Source of the DNA: Shinella zoogloeoides
GTDB lineage: Bacteria > Pseudomonadota > Alphaproteobacteria > Rhizobiales > Rhizobiaceae
Assembly (NCBI RefSeq): GCF_022682305.1
Contig: NZ_CP093530.1
Location: 81,387-145,386 of the forward strand
Length of the DNA: 64,000 nt
Reading direction: 5' to 3'
Positions within the stretch are counted from its first letter, which is position 1. Each line of letters begins with the position of its first letter. Both the position numbers and the translations under genes were made by a program. The notes below the pieces were generated by a model. That model was not told the origin of the DNA and searched no databases. It saw only the letters and a list, made by a program, of their open reading frames with translations. Of the stretch, positions 44,358-51,609 are shown one piece after another.

Positions 44358-44388
44358 TTGACCCTCTAGTTGGTAGAGGGCGTACGGC
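44358..44388 (+). promoter_or_regulatory. MerR-type promoter for TlpA-like gene
   Basis: TTGACC, a 19-bp spacer and TACGGC, with the perfect dyad CCCTCTA-GTTGG-TAGAGGG (7-bp arms). The half-site is the same as upstream of dsbB and PCu(A)C-Sco. The -10 is weak, as expected for an activator-dependent promoter. Confidence 0.68.
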
Positions 44389-44422
44389 GTGATGTGACCG
44401 CTTGGCGAGAGATGTCGGAATA

Positions 44423-44971
44423 GTGAAATACACGATGAAAATTGGGGGCGTGGCAGTCGCCCTCCTAGCTGGTACCGTTATCGGGGGGATGTGGGCTCTT
44501 GGCAGCGGCATGGTCGACCACGGGGTCGCAGAGCCTGTCTCGCTGACATTCACCGATCAAGCCGGCCGCGAGAGGGGCTTTGGCGATTTCGGGGGCAAGC
44601 CCATCCTCCTTAACGTCTGGGCGACGTGGTGCACGCCGTGTCGCAAAGAGATGCCCTCGCTCGATCGGTTACAGGCATCAGCCAGCACGAATGGATTTGA
44701 AGTGGTGGCGTTGTCGATCGACCTTGGTGGAGTGCAACGCGTAAGACCGTTCTACGAGGAGATCGGCATACGAAATCTCGGAATCTACGTCGATCCCGAC
44801 AGCGCCGGGATGCGAGGTTTGATGGTGACAGGCCTGCCAACGACGATCCTCATCGGTGCGGACGGCGTTGAGCTCAAGCGCTGGATCGGTCCCAAGGAGT
44901 GGGATGATGCGGGAACGATTGCAGAGTTGAAGGCGCTTGCCGCCCGCGATTCCAACGCTGGAACACGATGA
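44423..44971 (+). CDS. TlpA-like membrane-anchored thioredoxin
   Basis: About 182 residues: an N-terminal anchor (IGGVAVALLAGTVIGGMWAL), then a TlpA/ResA thioredoxin domain with active site WATWCTPCRKEMPSL and cis-proline VTGLPTTILIG. TlpA-type proteins keep Sco and CuA cysteines reduced for copper loading, which fits the divergent sco gene. The start is uncertain: GTG 44423, ATG 44435 or TTG 44402. Activated from a MerR-type promoter. Confidence 0.88.
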   Translation: MKYTMKIGGVAVALLAGTVIGGMWALGSGMVDHGVAEPVSLTFTDQAGRERGFGDFGGKPILLNVWATWCTPCRKEMPSLDRLQASASTNGFEVVALSIDLGGVQRVRPFYEEIGIRNLGIYVDPDSAGMRGLMVTGLPTTILIGADGVELKRWIGPKEWDDAGTIAELKALAARDSNAGTR

Positions 44972-45163
44972 ACAATCAAAGACTACGCCCAGACAAGCGA
45001 AACCGCGTTTGATGTCATTGGCAAGAGCTACGCGCTGCCATTGTGTCGAAGCGATCGATTTGGCGCACAGGGCAATTGAAGAGCTGGCTCGGGAAATCTG
45101 AACAGCGGGGATAAGTGGAATTTCCGCCTGACTTCGGCTTAGATGCCGGGAACAGGAGAAACC

Positions 45164-45475
45164 ATGACAAGACGACCGCGCCGGAACCATAGCCCGGCTT
45201 TCAAGGCGAAGGTGGCACTTGCCGCCATCCGAGGTGAGCAGACGCTGGTGGAATTGTCCCAGCAGTTCGATGTGCACGCCAACCAGATCAAACAGTGGAA
45301 AGACCAGCTCCTTGAGGGTGCGACGGGTGTGTTCGGCGATGAAACGAAGGCGGAGCCAACGGTTCCGACCGTCGATGTCAAAACGCTACACGCCAAGATC
45401 GGCGAACTGACACTGGAGAACGATTTTTTGTCCGGTGCGCTCGGCAAGGCGGGATTGCTGGGCGGAAAGAAATGA
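45164..45475 (+). CDS. IS3-family transposase OrfA
   Basis: A 103-residue HTH protein (RRNHSPAFKAKVALAAIRGE, then ELSQQFDVHANQIKQWK) with a C-terminal leucine-zipper-like stretch, typical of OrfA of IS51-type elements. AGGAGAAACC precedes the ATG at 45164. It binds the IS ends and regulates OrfAB. OrfB starts four bases before its stop (ATGA), allowing coupling or frameshifting. Confidence 0.92.
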   Translation: MTRRPRRNHSPAFKAKVALAAIRGEQTLVELSQQFDVHANQIKQWKDQLLEGATGVFGDETKAEPTVPTVDVKTLHAKIGELTLENDFLSGALGKAGLLGGKK

Positions 45476-46302
45476 TCGACCGCGAGCACAAACTCTCCGT
45501 CGTACGCCAGGCGAAGCTTCTCGGCTTCAGCCGTGGCAGCGTCTATTATCTGCCTCGTCCAGTGTCCGACGGCGATCTGACCTTGATGCGGCGGATCGAC
45601 GAACTGCACCTCGACTACCCGTTTGCCGGAAGCCGGATGTTGCAAGGGCTCTTGAGAGGAGAAGGGTTGGAGACCGGGCGGCTGCACGTCGCCACGCTGA
45701 TGAAGAAGATGGGCATCGAGGCGATCTACCGTCGCCCGAACACCTCCAAACCAGCGCCAGGGCACAAGATTTATCCCTACCTCCTGCGCAAGCTGGCGGT
45801 CAACCGACCCAACCAGGTCTGGGCAATGGACATCAGTTATATTCCGATGGCGCGGGGCTTCGTTTATCTCTGCGCCGTTGTCGACTGGTTCAGCCGGAAG
45901 GTCCTGTCGTGGCGGCTGTCGATCACGATGGAAGCGGCCTTCTGCATCGAAGCGGTCGAGGAGGCGCTCGCCCGCTATGGCAAGCCGGAAATCTTCAACA
46001 CGGATCAGGGCTCGCAGTTTACCTCGGTGGACTTCACGGCGGTGCTGAAGAAAGCTGAGATCGCCATCTCAATGGATGGCAAGGGTGCATGGCGCGACAA
46101 CGTCTTCGTAGAGCGGCTCTGGCGGTCGATCAAATACGAGGAGGTCTACCTCCACGCCTACAAGACGGTGTCTGAGGCCCGCGTCGGCATTGGCCGATAT
46201 CTGACCTTTTACAATACCCGACGCCCACATTCATCCCTTGACCGGCAGACGCCGGATAAGGCCTACTTCAACGCGCTGGCACCCATGATGGTGGCGGCAT
46301 AA
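45472..46302 (+). CDS. IS3-family transposase OrfB (DDE integrase core)
   Basis: A 276-residue catalytic subunit. HTH_21 region at the N-terminus, then the rve integrase core with DDE residues in AMDISYIPM, FNTDQGSQFT and the Glu in DNVFVERLWRSIKYEEVY. Full length and without stops, so the element could still be functional. Confidence 0.92.
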   Translation: MIDREHKLSVVRQAKLLGFSRGSVYYLPRPVSDGDLTLMRRIDELHLDYPFAGSRMLQGLLRGEGLETGRLHVATLMKKMGIEAIYRRPNTSKPAPGHKIYPYLLRKLAVNRPNQVWAMDISYIPMARGFVYLCAVVDWFSRKVLSWRLSITMEAAFCIEAVEEALARYGKPEIFNTDQGSQFTSVDFTAVLKKAEIAISMDGKGAWRDNVFVERLWRSIKYEEVYLHAYKTVSEARVGIGRYLTFYNTRRPHSSLDRQTPDKAYFNALAPMMVAA

Positions 46303-46352
46303 TCGAGGCGGAAATCCACTTAGCAAAACGCCCGAAACTGTTCAGACAAACC

Positions 46353-46478
46353 GAGCCAGCTCTTGACAAGCAAGGTGCTGAATTCGTGATGGAGCGAATG
46401 GCGGTTAAATATCAGATTGATTCCGACAGAGCACGCCCGTCTATCAGATTAGTTTTCGTGCCGATGGTGGGTAAATGA
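46353..46478 (+). pseudogene. Possible right fragment of an ORF disrupted by the IS3 element
   Basis: An open frame entering from the IS edge reads EPALDKQGAEFVMERMAVKY and so on to VPMVGK, ending in a TGA that overlaps the next start (ATGA). On the other side of the IS, 45012-45098 encodes MSLARATRCHCVEAIDLAHR plus nine residues and stops in the IS end. These may be the two halves of one small gene. No family recognised; weak evidence. Confidence 0.3.
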
Positions 46479-46666
46479 AGATTTCGGTCTGCGAGGCAAT
46501 CTGCCTTCGATGGGCAGCTGAAGGAAAAGGCTCCCGAGACATAGCGGTGCTCGAAGCCGTGCCCGTCGAGATGGTCGCCTCTCTTTTTTCAAGCGCTTTG
46601 ACAAAATTAGGCGCATCGACACTTGTGGAAGCGATCGAGAACGCCAAGATGCGTGAGGTGATCTAA
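46475..46666 (+). CDS. LuxR-type HTH-only small protein
   Basis: A 63-residue protein that is little more than a GerE/LuxR helix-turn-helix: VCEAICLRWAAEGKGSRDIA, then a weakened recognition helix (EAVPVEMVASLFSSALTKLGAS). It lacks an autoinducer domain. It starts within the stop of the preceding ORF fragment. It may be a decayed regulator or a small modulator of LuxR proteins. Confidence 0.5.
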   Translation: MKISVCEAICLRWAAEGKGSRDIAVLEAVPVEMVASLFSSALTKLGASTLVEAIENAKMREVI

Positions 46667-46882
46667 CTCATCCACCAAGACCCACCGTGGACTAGCAGAA
46701 CTCCGCTCGACTCAAGATGGTCTTGCAGCCGCAGCCGACGTTTCCTCGATCCAGGTTTGCGGTGTTATGATGGTCGTAAACAGCATGGCCTCCAGCGTTG
46801 CCACTCGGTGAACCAATCCCGCTCTATTGGGATGACGTTCTAGCCAAGCTCGGGTCTCAGGCGATCAACCCGAACCCGCTTC

Positions 46883-47179
46883 GTGGTCAGCTGGCAAGCT
46901 TGGGTCCCTTCGATCGGGGCCTTCACGGTGATCGCGACCCGTCCCGATCCGTCAAGGCGCCATCGAGCGGGAATTGGCCCGCTCTCTGATCGAGCCAAAA
47001 CGATGTTACACGACCTTTCACTCGCATAATACCACGCATTCCAGCGCTCTCGCGACCTTTTGGACCCGGTCACGGTCTTACAGATCGGCGGAGAATACGG
47101 CGTCGTCCCCTCCGGCGAAATCGACGCTGATGACAATCTTGACGTCATCCATGAATTCTTCCTCTGGCCGGCTCATTGA
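46883..47179 (+). pseudogene. Degenerate plasmid ORF with in-frame TAA
   Basis: From GTG 46883 the frame reads VVSWQAWVPSIGAFTVIATR, continues to MLHDLSLA, hits TAA, then goes on in the same frame as YHAFQRSRDLLDPVTVLQIG and on to IHEFFLWPAH before TGA. The acidic, well-formed C-terminal part looks like genuine protein, so I read this as a small plasmid gene with a nonsense mutation. The rest of 46667-46882 holds nothing I can assign. Confidence 0.3.
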
Positions 47180-47244
47180 GCCGGCCTTGCCGTCTCGGTT
47201 GCCGCGAGCGAGCTGCCCCCCGCAAGGGAGGCTCCGCCGCGGCC

Positions 47245-47280
47245 GGCTGGCTTGACTGCAAGTTTCGGCAGTAGCCAGCC
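47245..47280 (+). promoter_or_regulatory. Leader hairpin upstream of toprim gene
   Basis: GGCTGGCT ... AGCCAGCC with a nested ACTGC / GCAGT makes a 13-bp interrupted stem, about 100 bases before the toprim gene. It lies in a GC-rich leader (47180-47379). Likely an mRNA structure affecting expression; function unknown. Confidence 0.5.
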
Positions 47281-47379
47281 GCGCCCTTGCAGGGGTCTTC
47301 TCTTCGCGGCCTTTGGTGAGAGTGGCGAGAGGTTCGCCGGAAGGAAAAAAGGAGGGGCCGCTAGCGCGGCCGAGAAAGA

Positions 47380-48363
47380 ATGAAAAAATCCGAAATCGAG
47401 GCAGTCAAAGAAAAGGTGAGCTGTGGTGCGGTGCTCGAAAGCGCCGGCTTCGCCATCGACCTCAGGGAGAGTACGCGCCGCGCGGTCAAATTCCGCCGCG
47501 GCGGCGAGATCGTCATCGTCACTCATGGCGGACTAGGGTGGTTCGATCCACTCAGCGACGATAAGGGCGATGTGTTCTCCCTGATCGAACGCCTGGATCG
47601 CGTTGGCTTCGCCGAAGGCTATGCTCGGGCCGCCGCCCTGGTCGGATTTCAGTCGGAGGCGCCGACCTGGCGTGAGAGTCTGCGTCCTCGGTTGCCGGAC
47701 GTGTCCGTGCCGCAGCGATGGGTGGCACGTCGGCGGCCATGGCCCGGTTCGTACACCTGGCGCTATCTCTCCGATCAACGATATCTCCCCGTCAATATCA
47801 TTGCAGCCGTGGTCTCGGCGGATCTCCTTCGCGAGGGCCCCTGCGGGAGCATGTGGGCGGCGCACGTCGATGGGCGAGGTGTCGTTTGCGGATGGGAGGA
47901 GCGCGGTCCTGAATGGCGAGGTTTTTCCAGCGGCGGAACGAAGACGCTCTTCCGGTTTGGCCCGCCAACGGCGTTGCGCCTCTGCGTGGCCGAAGCCGCG
48001 ATTGATGCAATGAGCCTTGCGGCGATCGAAGGCATCCGGGACGGGACGGTCTATGTCAGCACGGGTGGTGGCTGGTCGCCCCAAACCGACGCCGCTCTCC
48101 GCAACCTTGCCACACGACCGGGTGCGCTTCTGGTTGCGGCGACGGATGCCAACGCGCAAGGTGAGACCTTCTCGGAGCGCCTGCGGGCGCTCGCCGAGGT
48201 GTCTGGGTGCAGGTGGCAACGGCTGCGGCCGTTGGCCGAGGACTGGAACGAGGTGCTCAAGGAAAAGAGCAGCGAAGAAAGGATTGAAAGGAAGAAGGGG
48301 AGGCTTGCCGCATGCGCGCCGTCCGCGTCAAGGGGAGGCTTTGCCCGGCGAGCCGGCCCTTGA
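47380..48363 (+). CDS. DUF3991/toprim domain plasmid protein
   Basis: A 327-residue protein: N-terminal zinc-free primase-like region (KEKVSCGAVLESAGF, WFDPLSDDKGDVFSLIE), DUF3991 in the middle, and a Toprim_2 domain (about 205-285) with acidic residues in VAEAAIDAMSLAAIEG and LVAATDANAQGE. Such proteins are common on rhizobial plasmids and may act in primer synthesis or DNA processing during transfer. The charged C-terminus (ERIERKKGRLAAC...) extends into a repeat shared with another leader, so the true end may once have been earlier. Confidence 0.8.
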   Translation: MKKSEIEAVKEKVSCGAVLESAGFAIDLRESTRRAVKFRRGGEIVIVTHGGLGWFDPLSDDKGDVFSLIERLDRVGFAEGYARAAALVGFQSEAPTWRESLRPRLPDVSVPQRWVARRRPWPGSYTWRYLSDQRYLPVNIIAAVVSADLLREGPCGSMWAAHVDGRGVVCGWEERGPEWRGFSSGGTKTLFRFGPPTALRLCVAEAAIDAMSLAAIEGIRDGTVYVSTGGGWSPQTDAALRNLATRPGALLVAATDANAQGETFSERLRALAEVSGCRWQRLRPLAEDWNEVLKEKSSEERIERKKGRLAACAPSASRGGFARRAGP

Positions 48364-48364
48364 C
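48327..48364 (+). repeat. Leader repeat with GTCAAGGG/CCCTTGAC hairpin, copy 1
   Basis: The inverted repeat GTCAAGGG...CCCTTGAC is preceded by GCATGCGCG and lies at the toprim stop, about 110 bases before the DUF1419 gene. A second copy with the same order of elements is at 51404-51440, before the large methyltransferase-helicase gene. Probably a conserved leader structure of this plasmid block. Confidence 0.55.
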
Positions 48365-48476
48365 CCGGCCGATCGCGATGCCGGCGGTCGAGAAGGGGTA
48401 ACAGAGGACTGAAGGAAAAGGCGAGGTCGAGAAGGCTGCGCCGCGCTTCGGTCCGACAACCCCGAAGGAGCCGTAC

Positions 48477-49082
48477 ATGACCACAGCACCCGCAATCCGC
48501 AAGGTTTTCCAGGGCATTGCTGACCGCCGCCAGATGTATCGCATGTTCGACCGCCATGCCGGGCGCGTCCACCGCCGCGCTGATGACGCAACAGTGCTCT
48601 ATGCCGGGGAATGGTTCGAGATCGGCGAGGCCGAGCACGACTATATGTTCGCTGTGGAGCCGCCCCTCTGGATCCGTGGCTCGATGTTCGCGCTCTGGCA
48701 ATTCCTCACCGGATCGGTGACATCAGTGTTTTTCGCGCTGCGCATCGATGATGCCATCCGCTACTTCCATGGCTACTGCGATCTTTCCGACGATGTCTCC
48801 GTCGAGCGGATGCGTCTCGCCATCATCGAACGCGAGAGCCGGCCGGTGCAGGCGATGACGCGGGAGGAACGTCTCGAGCACATCTGGAGCAGCACTGCGG
48901 AACTCTATCGCGGCTACGCCGACTATCGCTGGCCTCATGCATCGCGCGGCCGGCGCACTGTTCACTTCTTCGGTGGCAAACTGGGCAGCGTCCCGAAACT
49001 GCTCGAAGCCATGACCGACGAGGAGATCGCCGCCAAGCTCCCGGTGCATCTGCGCTACCTGCCGGACGTGGCCGCCGCGTGA
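48477..49082 (+). CDS. DUF1419 family plasmid protein
   Basis: A 201-residue protein with the DUF1419 pattern (FQGIADRRQMYRMFDRH, YAGEWFEIGEAEHDYMFAV, PLWIRGSMFALWQFLTG). The family is nearly confined to plasmids and islands of Rhizobiales; its function is unknown. It is neither secreted nor membrane-bound by inspection. GAAGGAG precedes the start. It belongs to the plus-strand plasmid block. Confidence 0.8.
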   Translation: MTTAPAIRKVFQGIADRRQMYRMFDRHAGRVHRRADDATVLYAGEWFEIGEAEHDYMFAVEPPLWIRGSMFALWQFLTGSVTSVFFALRIDDAIRYFHGYCDLSDDVSVERMRLAIIERESRPVQAMTREERLEHIWSSTAELYRGYADYRWPHASRGRRTVHFFGGKLGSVPKLLEAMTDEEIAAKLPVHLRYLPDVAAA

Positions 49083-49147
49083 ACGCGACATAACCGGCAG
49101 GTGAAGCCGAATAGGCGTCCCAACTGCATCTCGAAACCATCGACTAG

Positions 49148-49169
49148 CCCGGCAATAGCGCCGGGTTTT
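49148..49169 (+). terminator. Short terminator-like hairpin before 49192 gene
   Basis: CCCGGC-AATAGC-GCCGGG followed by TTTT, 22 bases before the next ATG. It could end the DUF1419 transcript or attenuate the next gene. The stem is short but GC-rich. Confidence 0.5.
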
Positions 49170-49191
49170 CCATTTCCGGAAGGAGAAACCC

Positions 49192-50274
49192 ATGAATGAC
49201 CTTGAAACGACCGTCGTCATCACGCCGGCGATCCCGCTCGACGACATGACCCTGCTTGAACGCCTCGTGCTCTCGCATGTCTTCGACGCCGGCGAGACCG
49301 ACAGCGGTCTGCTGCTCTATAGCGACCGCGGCGTGGCGAGCCACTTGCGCATCCCGGCACACGAACTCACCAATGCCTATATGATGTCGCGCGCTGTTGC
49401 GCATAGCGAGATCAACCGGATCATCGCGCGGGTCTGGAAATCCTGGTGCGAAGAGGACGAGCCGGGAAAAACGGTTGCGGTCGACCTGAGCGAAACATCT
49501 TGGGAGTTCATCCTGAAAGATATCGTTGCACGCTCCACGGCCCTGGCAGAGATCAGGGTGCTGGAGTGGTATCGGCATCCCTCGCAGAACCCGGACAGTT
49601 TCGGCATGAACATCATGCTGGTGACGGCGAATGAGATTGCCGGCAGGAACAGCGACGACTTTTTCGAGGAGATGCGCGCCGAGACCGAGATCCAGCGACC
49701 GGCCGAGGGTATCAGGCGATCGCCGGGCGTTCCCGATCTTGCCGGCGCCGAACCGGCCGTCAAGCGGATGCGCGACGTCATCGACCTGCAGCGGGACGGC
49801 AAGTTCCCGAGCGAGAACTTCATCCTGGACCCGCGCGGGCACAATTCTCTGACCAGGATTCGCCGCTTCGTCGAGTCCTTCGGCGCACCTGTTCCTGTCG
49901 AAGTCGACAAGGATGAACGGCGATTGGAGACGACGCTCGCCTGCTGGGAAGCCATGCTCGACTTCAACGATCGGTTCATGAATGATGAGCCGATTTCGCA
50001 AAGCGTGCATAAGATGGTCGAAGTCTGGGCATTGGTGGGACCGCTTGGAATGCGCCGGCGGGCCATCCAGGTCGCGGGTCTGGCACTCAAGATCCACAAT
50101 CATTTGCGCGAGCGCCTGGTCGGACCGCCGACGCCGTTCGACCACGATTTCGTGCCGGCGGTCATCGAGGTTCTGGCTTGGACGGACCGCGGCCCAGCGC
50201 TTCCAGGATCGACCGAGGAGGCCGCGGTCAAGGTTTTGGGGAAGCTGGCGGATTATCGGGAGAAGCGCCAATGA
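49192..50274 (+). CDS. Hypothetical plasmid protein
   Basis: A 360-residue acidic soluble protein with no domain I recognise. It starts ETTVVITPAIPLDDMTLLER and contains TFxx-like helical stretches (MRRRAIQVAGLALKIHNHLRE). A good ribosome-binding site (AAGGAG) precedes the ATG. The next gene overlaps its stop (ATGA), so both belong to one translation unit. Conserved-looking but functionally unknown. Confidence 0.7.
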   Translation: MNDLETTVVITPAIPLDDMTLLERLVLSHVFDAGETDSGLLLYSDRGVASHLRIPAHELTNAYMMSRAVAHSEINRIIARVWKSWCEEDEPGKTVAVDLSETSWEFILKDIVARSTALAEIRVLEWYRHPSQNPDSFGMNIMLVTANEIAGRNSDDFFEEMRAETEIQRPAEGIRRSPGVPDLAGAEPAVKRMRDVIDLQRDGKFPSENFILDPRGHNSLTRIRRFVESFGAPVPVEVDKDERRLETTLACWEAMLDFNDRFMNDEPISQSVHKMVEVWALVGPLGMRRRAIQVAGLALKIHNHLRERLVGPPTPFDHDFVPAVIEVLAWTDRGPALPGSTEEAAVKVLGKLADYREKRQ

Positions 50275-50903
50275 CCTACCGTGTTTCATGGGACATCGAC
50301 ATCGATGACGCCGCATCGCCGATCGACGCGGCGTGCAAGGCGCACGAGATCGTTCGGCGCCCGGCCAGTTCAGCCAACGTCTACAATGTCGAGGCGCCGG
50401 ACGGTGTCGTCACCGTCGTCGATCTGGAGGAGGTCCGATGCCCGCGGATCGCATCGCCTTCGCCTCTCCTCCTTCAGGCGCTCGATCGCGCGGAGCGCTT
50501 CATTGCCGGTTTCGAGGGTGACGAGCTGCAGGAGGGTGTCGATCAGCTTCTCGCGGCTATCCTAACCGCCCTGCAGGGGCGTAGCGATAGCCAGATCGTC
50601 GAGGAAACGAACGCGCTTGCCCGCTACCTCTTGGCCGAGCTGATCGGCACAGGCTACCAGGTGCCCGACACCTGGAAATTCTACGAGGAACGGGATCCCC
50701 GAAGCCGCAAGGCCTGGATGCAAGCTGTCGCCATCATGGAAATGATGACGTTCACCGACGCCGAGGACGCTCTATCGAACCTCGATCCGGACGGATCGGA
50801 ACCGGAACGCCAGTTCCCCATCGAGGACTGGCAGTACGAGGTTGCGAACGGCGACACTCGACGCGGCTACGAGGACTGGCTCGCGGCGAAGCGCGACGCG
50901 TGA
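50271..50903 (+). CDS. Hypothetical plasmid protein, possible two-part fusion
   Basis: A 210-residue protein. The first 55 residues (MTYRVSWDIDIDDAASPIDA...VVTVVDLEE) resemble a small protein widespread on rhizobial plasmids; the remainder is helical and acidic (QALDRAERFIAGFEGDELQE, ending IEDWQYEVANGDTRRGYED). The internal RCPRIASPSP stretch could mark a junction between two formerly separate ORFs. It overlaps the preceding gene by four bases. Function unknown. Confidence 0.65.
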   Translation: MTYRVSWDIDIDDAASPIDAACKAHEIVRRPASSANVYNVEAPDGVVTVVDLEEVRCPRIASPSPLLLQALDRAERFIAGFEGDELQEGVDQLLAAILTALQGRSDSQIVEETNALARYLLAELIGTGYQVPDTWKFYEERDPRSRKAWMQAVAIMEMMTFTDAEDALSNLDPDGSEPERQFPIEDWQYEVANGDTRRGYEDWLAAKRDA

Positions 50904-50957
50904 GCCTCGCCCATTCACTCCGACAGACCATTTTCCCCCACACTGAGGAGCATATCC

Positions 50958-51302
50958 ATGCCCAGCGTTTACCGCACCGACAACTTCGCCGGACGTGTCA
51001 ACTATGCCGCGACGGTCATTTCCCGGAAAGGTGGCCATACCCGACATTTCGATACCTGCTTCGAGATGGACGATGCCACGGAGGTCGCTGTGGCCGTTTA
51101 CCGGCGCTCGCTCAAGAACCCGAAACTGGCCGCCAACATCTGGAGCTACATCGCCAGGGAAACCGTGATGAGAGACGTCGAGGAATTGAAGGACGTCAAG
51201 ACCCGCGACCTGCCCGCACGCGCCGCGCAATCACGGGCACGCGCGAAAGCCGCCTCGGAAAAGATTCTGGAGGAGCACAGGCGGAAGCAGGCATCACCCT
51301 AG
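50958..51302 (+). CDS. Small conserved-type plasmid protein
   Basis: A 114-residue protein: a beta-like N-terminal half (VYRTDNFAGRVNYAATVISR, HTRHFDTCFEMDDATEVAVA) and a basic helical C-terminus (RAAQSRARAKAASEKILEEH). GAGGAG lies upstream. It could bind nucleic acid through the basic tail. No family recognised. Confidence 0.65.
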   Translation: MPSVYRTDNFAGRVNYAATVISRKGGHTRHFDTCFEMDDATEVAVAVYRRSLKNPKLAANIWSYIARETVMRDVEELKDVKTRDLPARAAQSRARAKAASEKILEEHRRKQASP

Positions 51303-51609
51303 TCATTCCTCGGACGTCGCCTGCCAGCTCCTGACCGCCGGCCGGTGAAAAAAGGAGAAGAAAAGGAAAGGAGAAGCGCCTTTCCCGCATGCGCGTCCGG
51401 CCCGTCAAGGGCAGGCGTTGCCGCTGAAGCGGCCCTTGACCGGCTGCCCGCGATGCGGGCTCCGGATCGTGCAAGACAAGGTCTGAAGAAGGAAGGACAT
51501 CGCTCCGCTTCCGACCGCATCACCCCCCTCGTCCCATCACAAGCGCCCCTCACCTGCCGGAACCCCTTCCCGCGGACGATGGCGCACGCCTGCTCACAAG
51601 GAGATCTCG
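51303..51609 (+). promoter_or_regulatory. Long structured leader before the DarB-like gene
   Basis: About 300 non-coding bases: a purine-rich stretch (AAAAAAGGAGAAGAAAAGG), then a GC-rich part with hairpins, including GTCAAGGG/CCCTTGAC and GCCCGC-GAT-GCGGGC. The layout parallels the leader at 48290-48476. It probably contains the promoter and an RNA regulatory structure. Confidence 0.5.
51404..51440 (+). repeat. Leader repeat with GTCAAGGG/CCCTTGAC hairpin, copy 2
   Basis: Same 8-bp arms and similar intervening sequence (AGGCGTTGCCG versus AGGCTTTGCCC) as at 48327-48364, again preceded by GCATGCGCG. The arms are conserved exactly while the loop varies, which suggests a selected structure. 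Confidence 0.55.

Larger units (their letters stand above)
45079..46364 (+). mobile_element. IS3-family (IS51-like) insertion sequence
   Basis: Two overlapping transposase genes lie between inverted repeats. Inner ends are TGAACAG (45099) and CTGTTCA (ending 46344). The repeat goes further out as AAGAGCTGGCTCGG-4 bp-TCTGAACAG (45079-45105) against its complement at 46338-46364. Inward, TAAGTGGA..TTTCCGCC is also repeated in both ends. Exact borders and target duplication are unclear. Confidence 0.75.
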
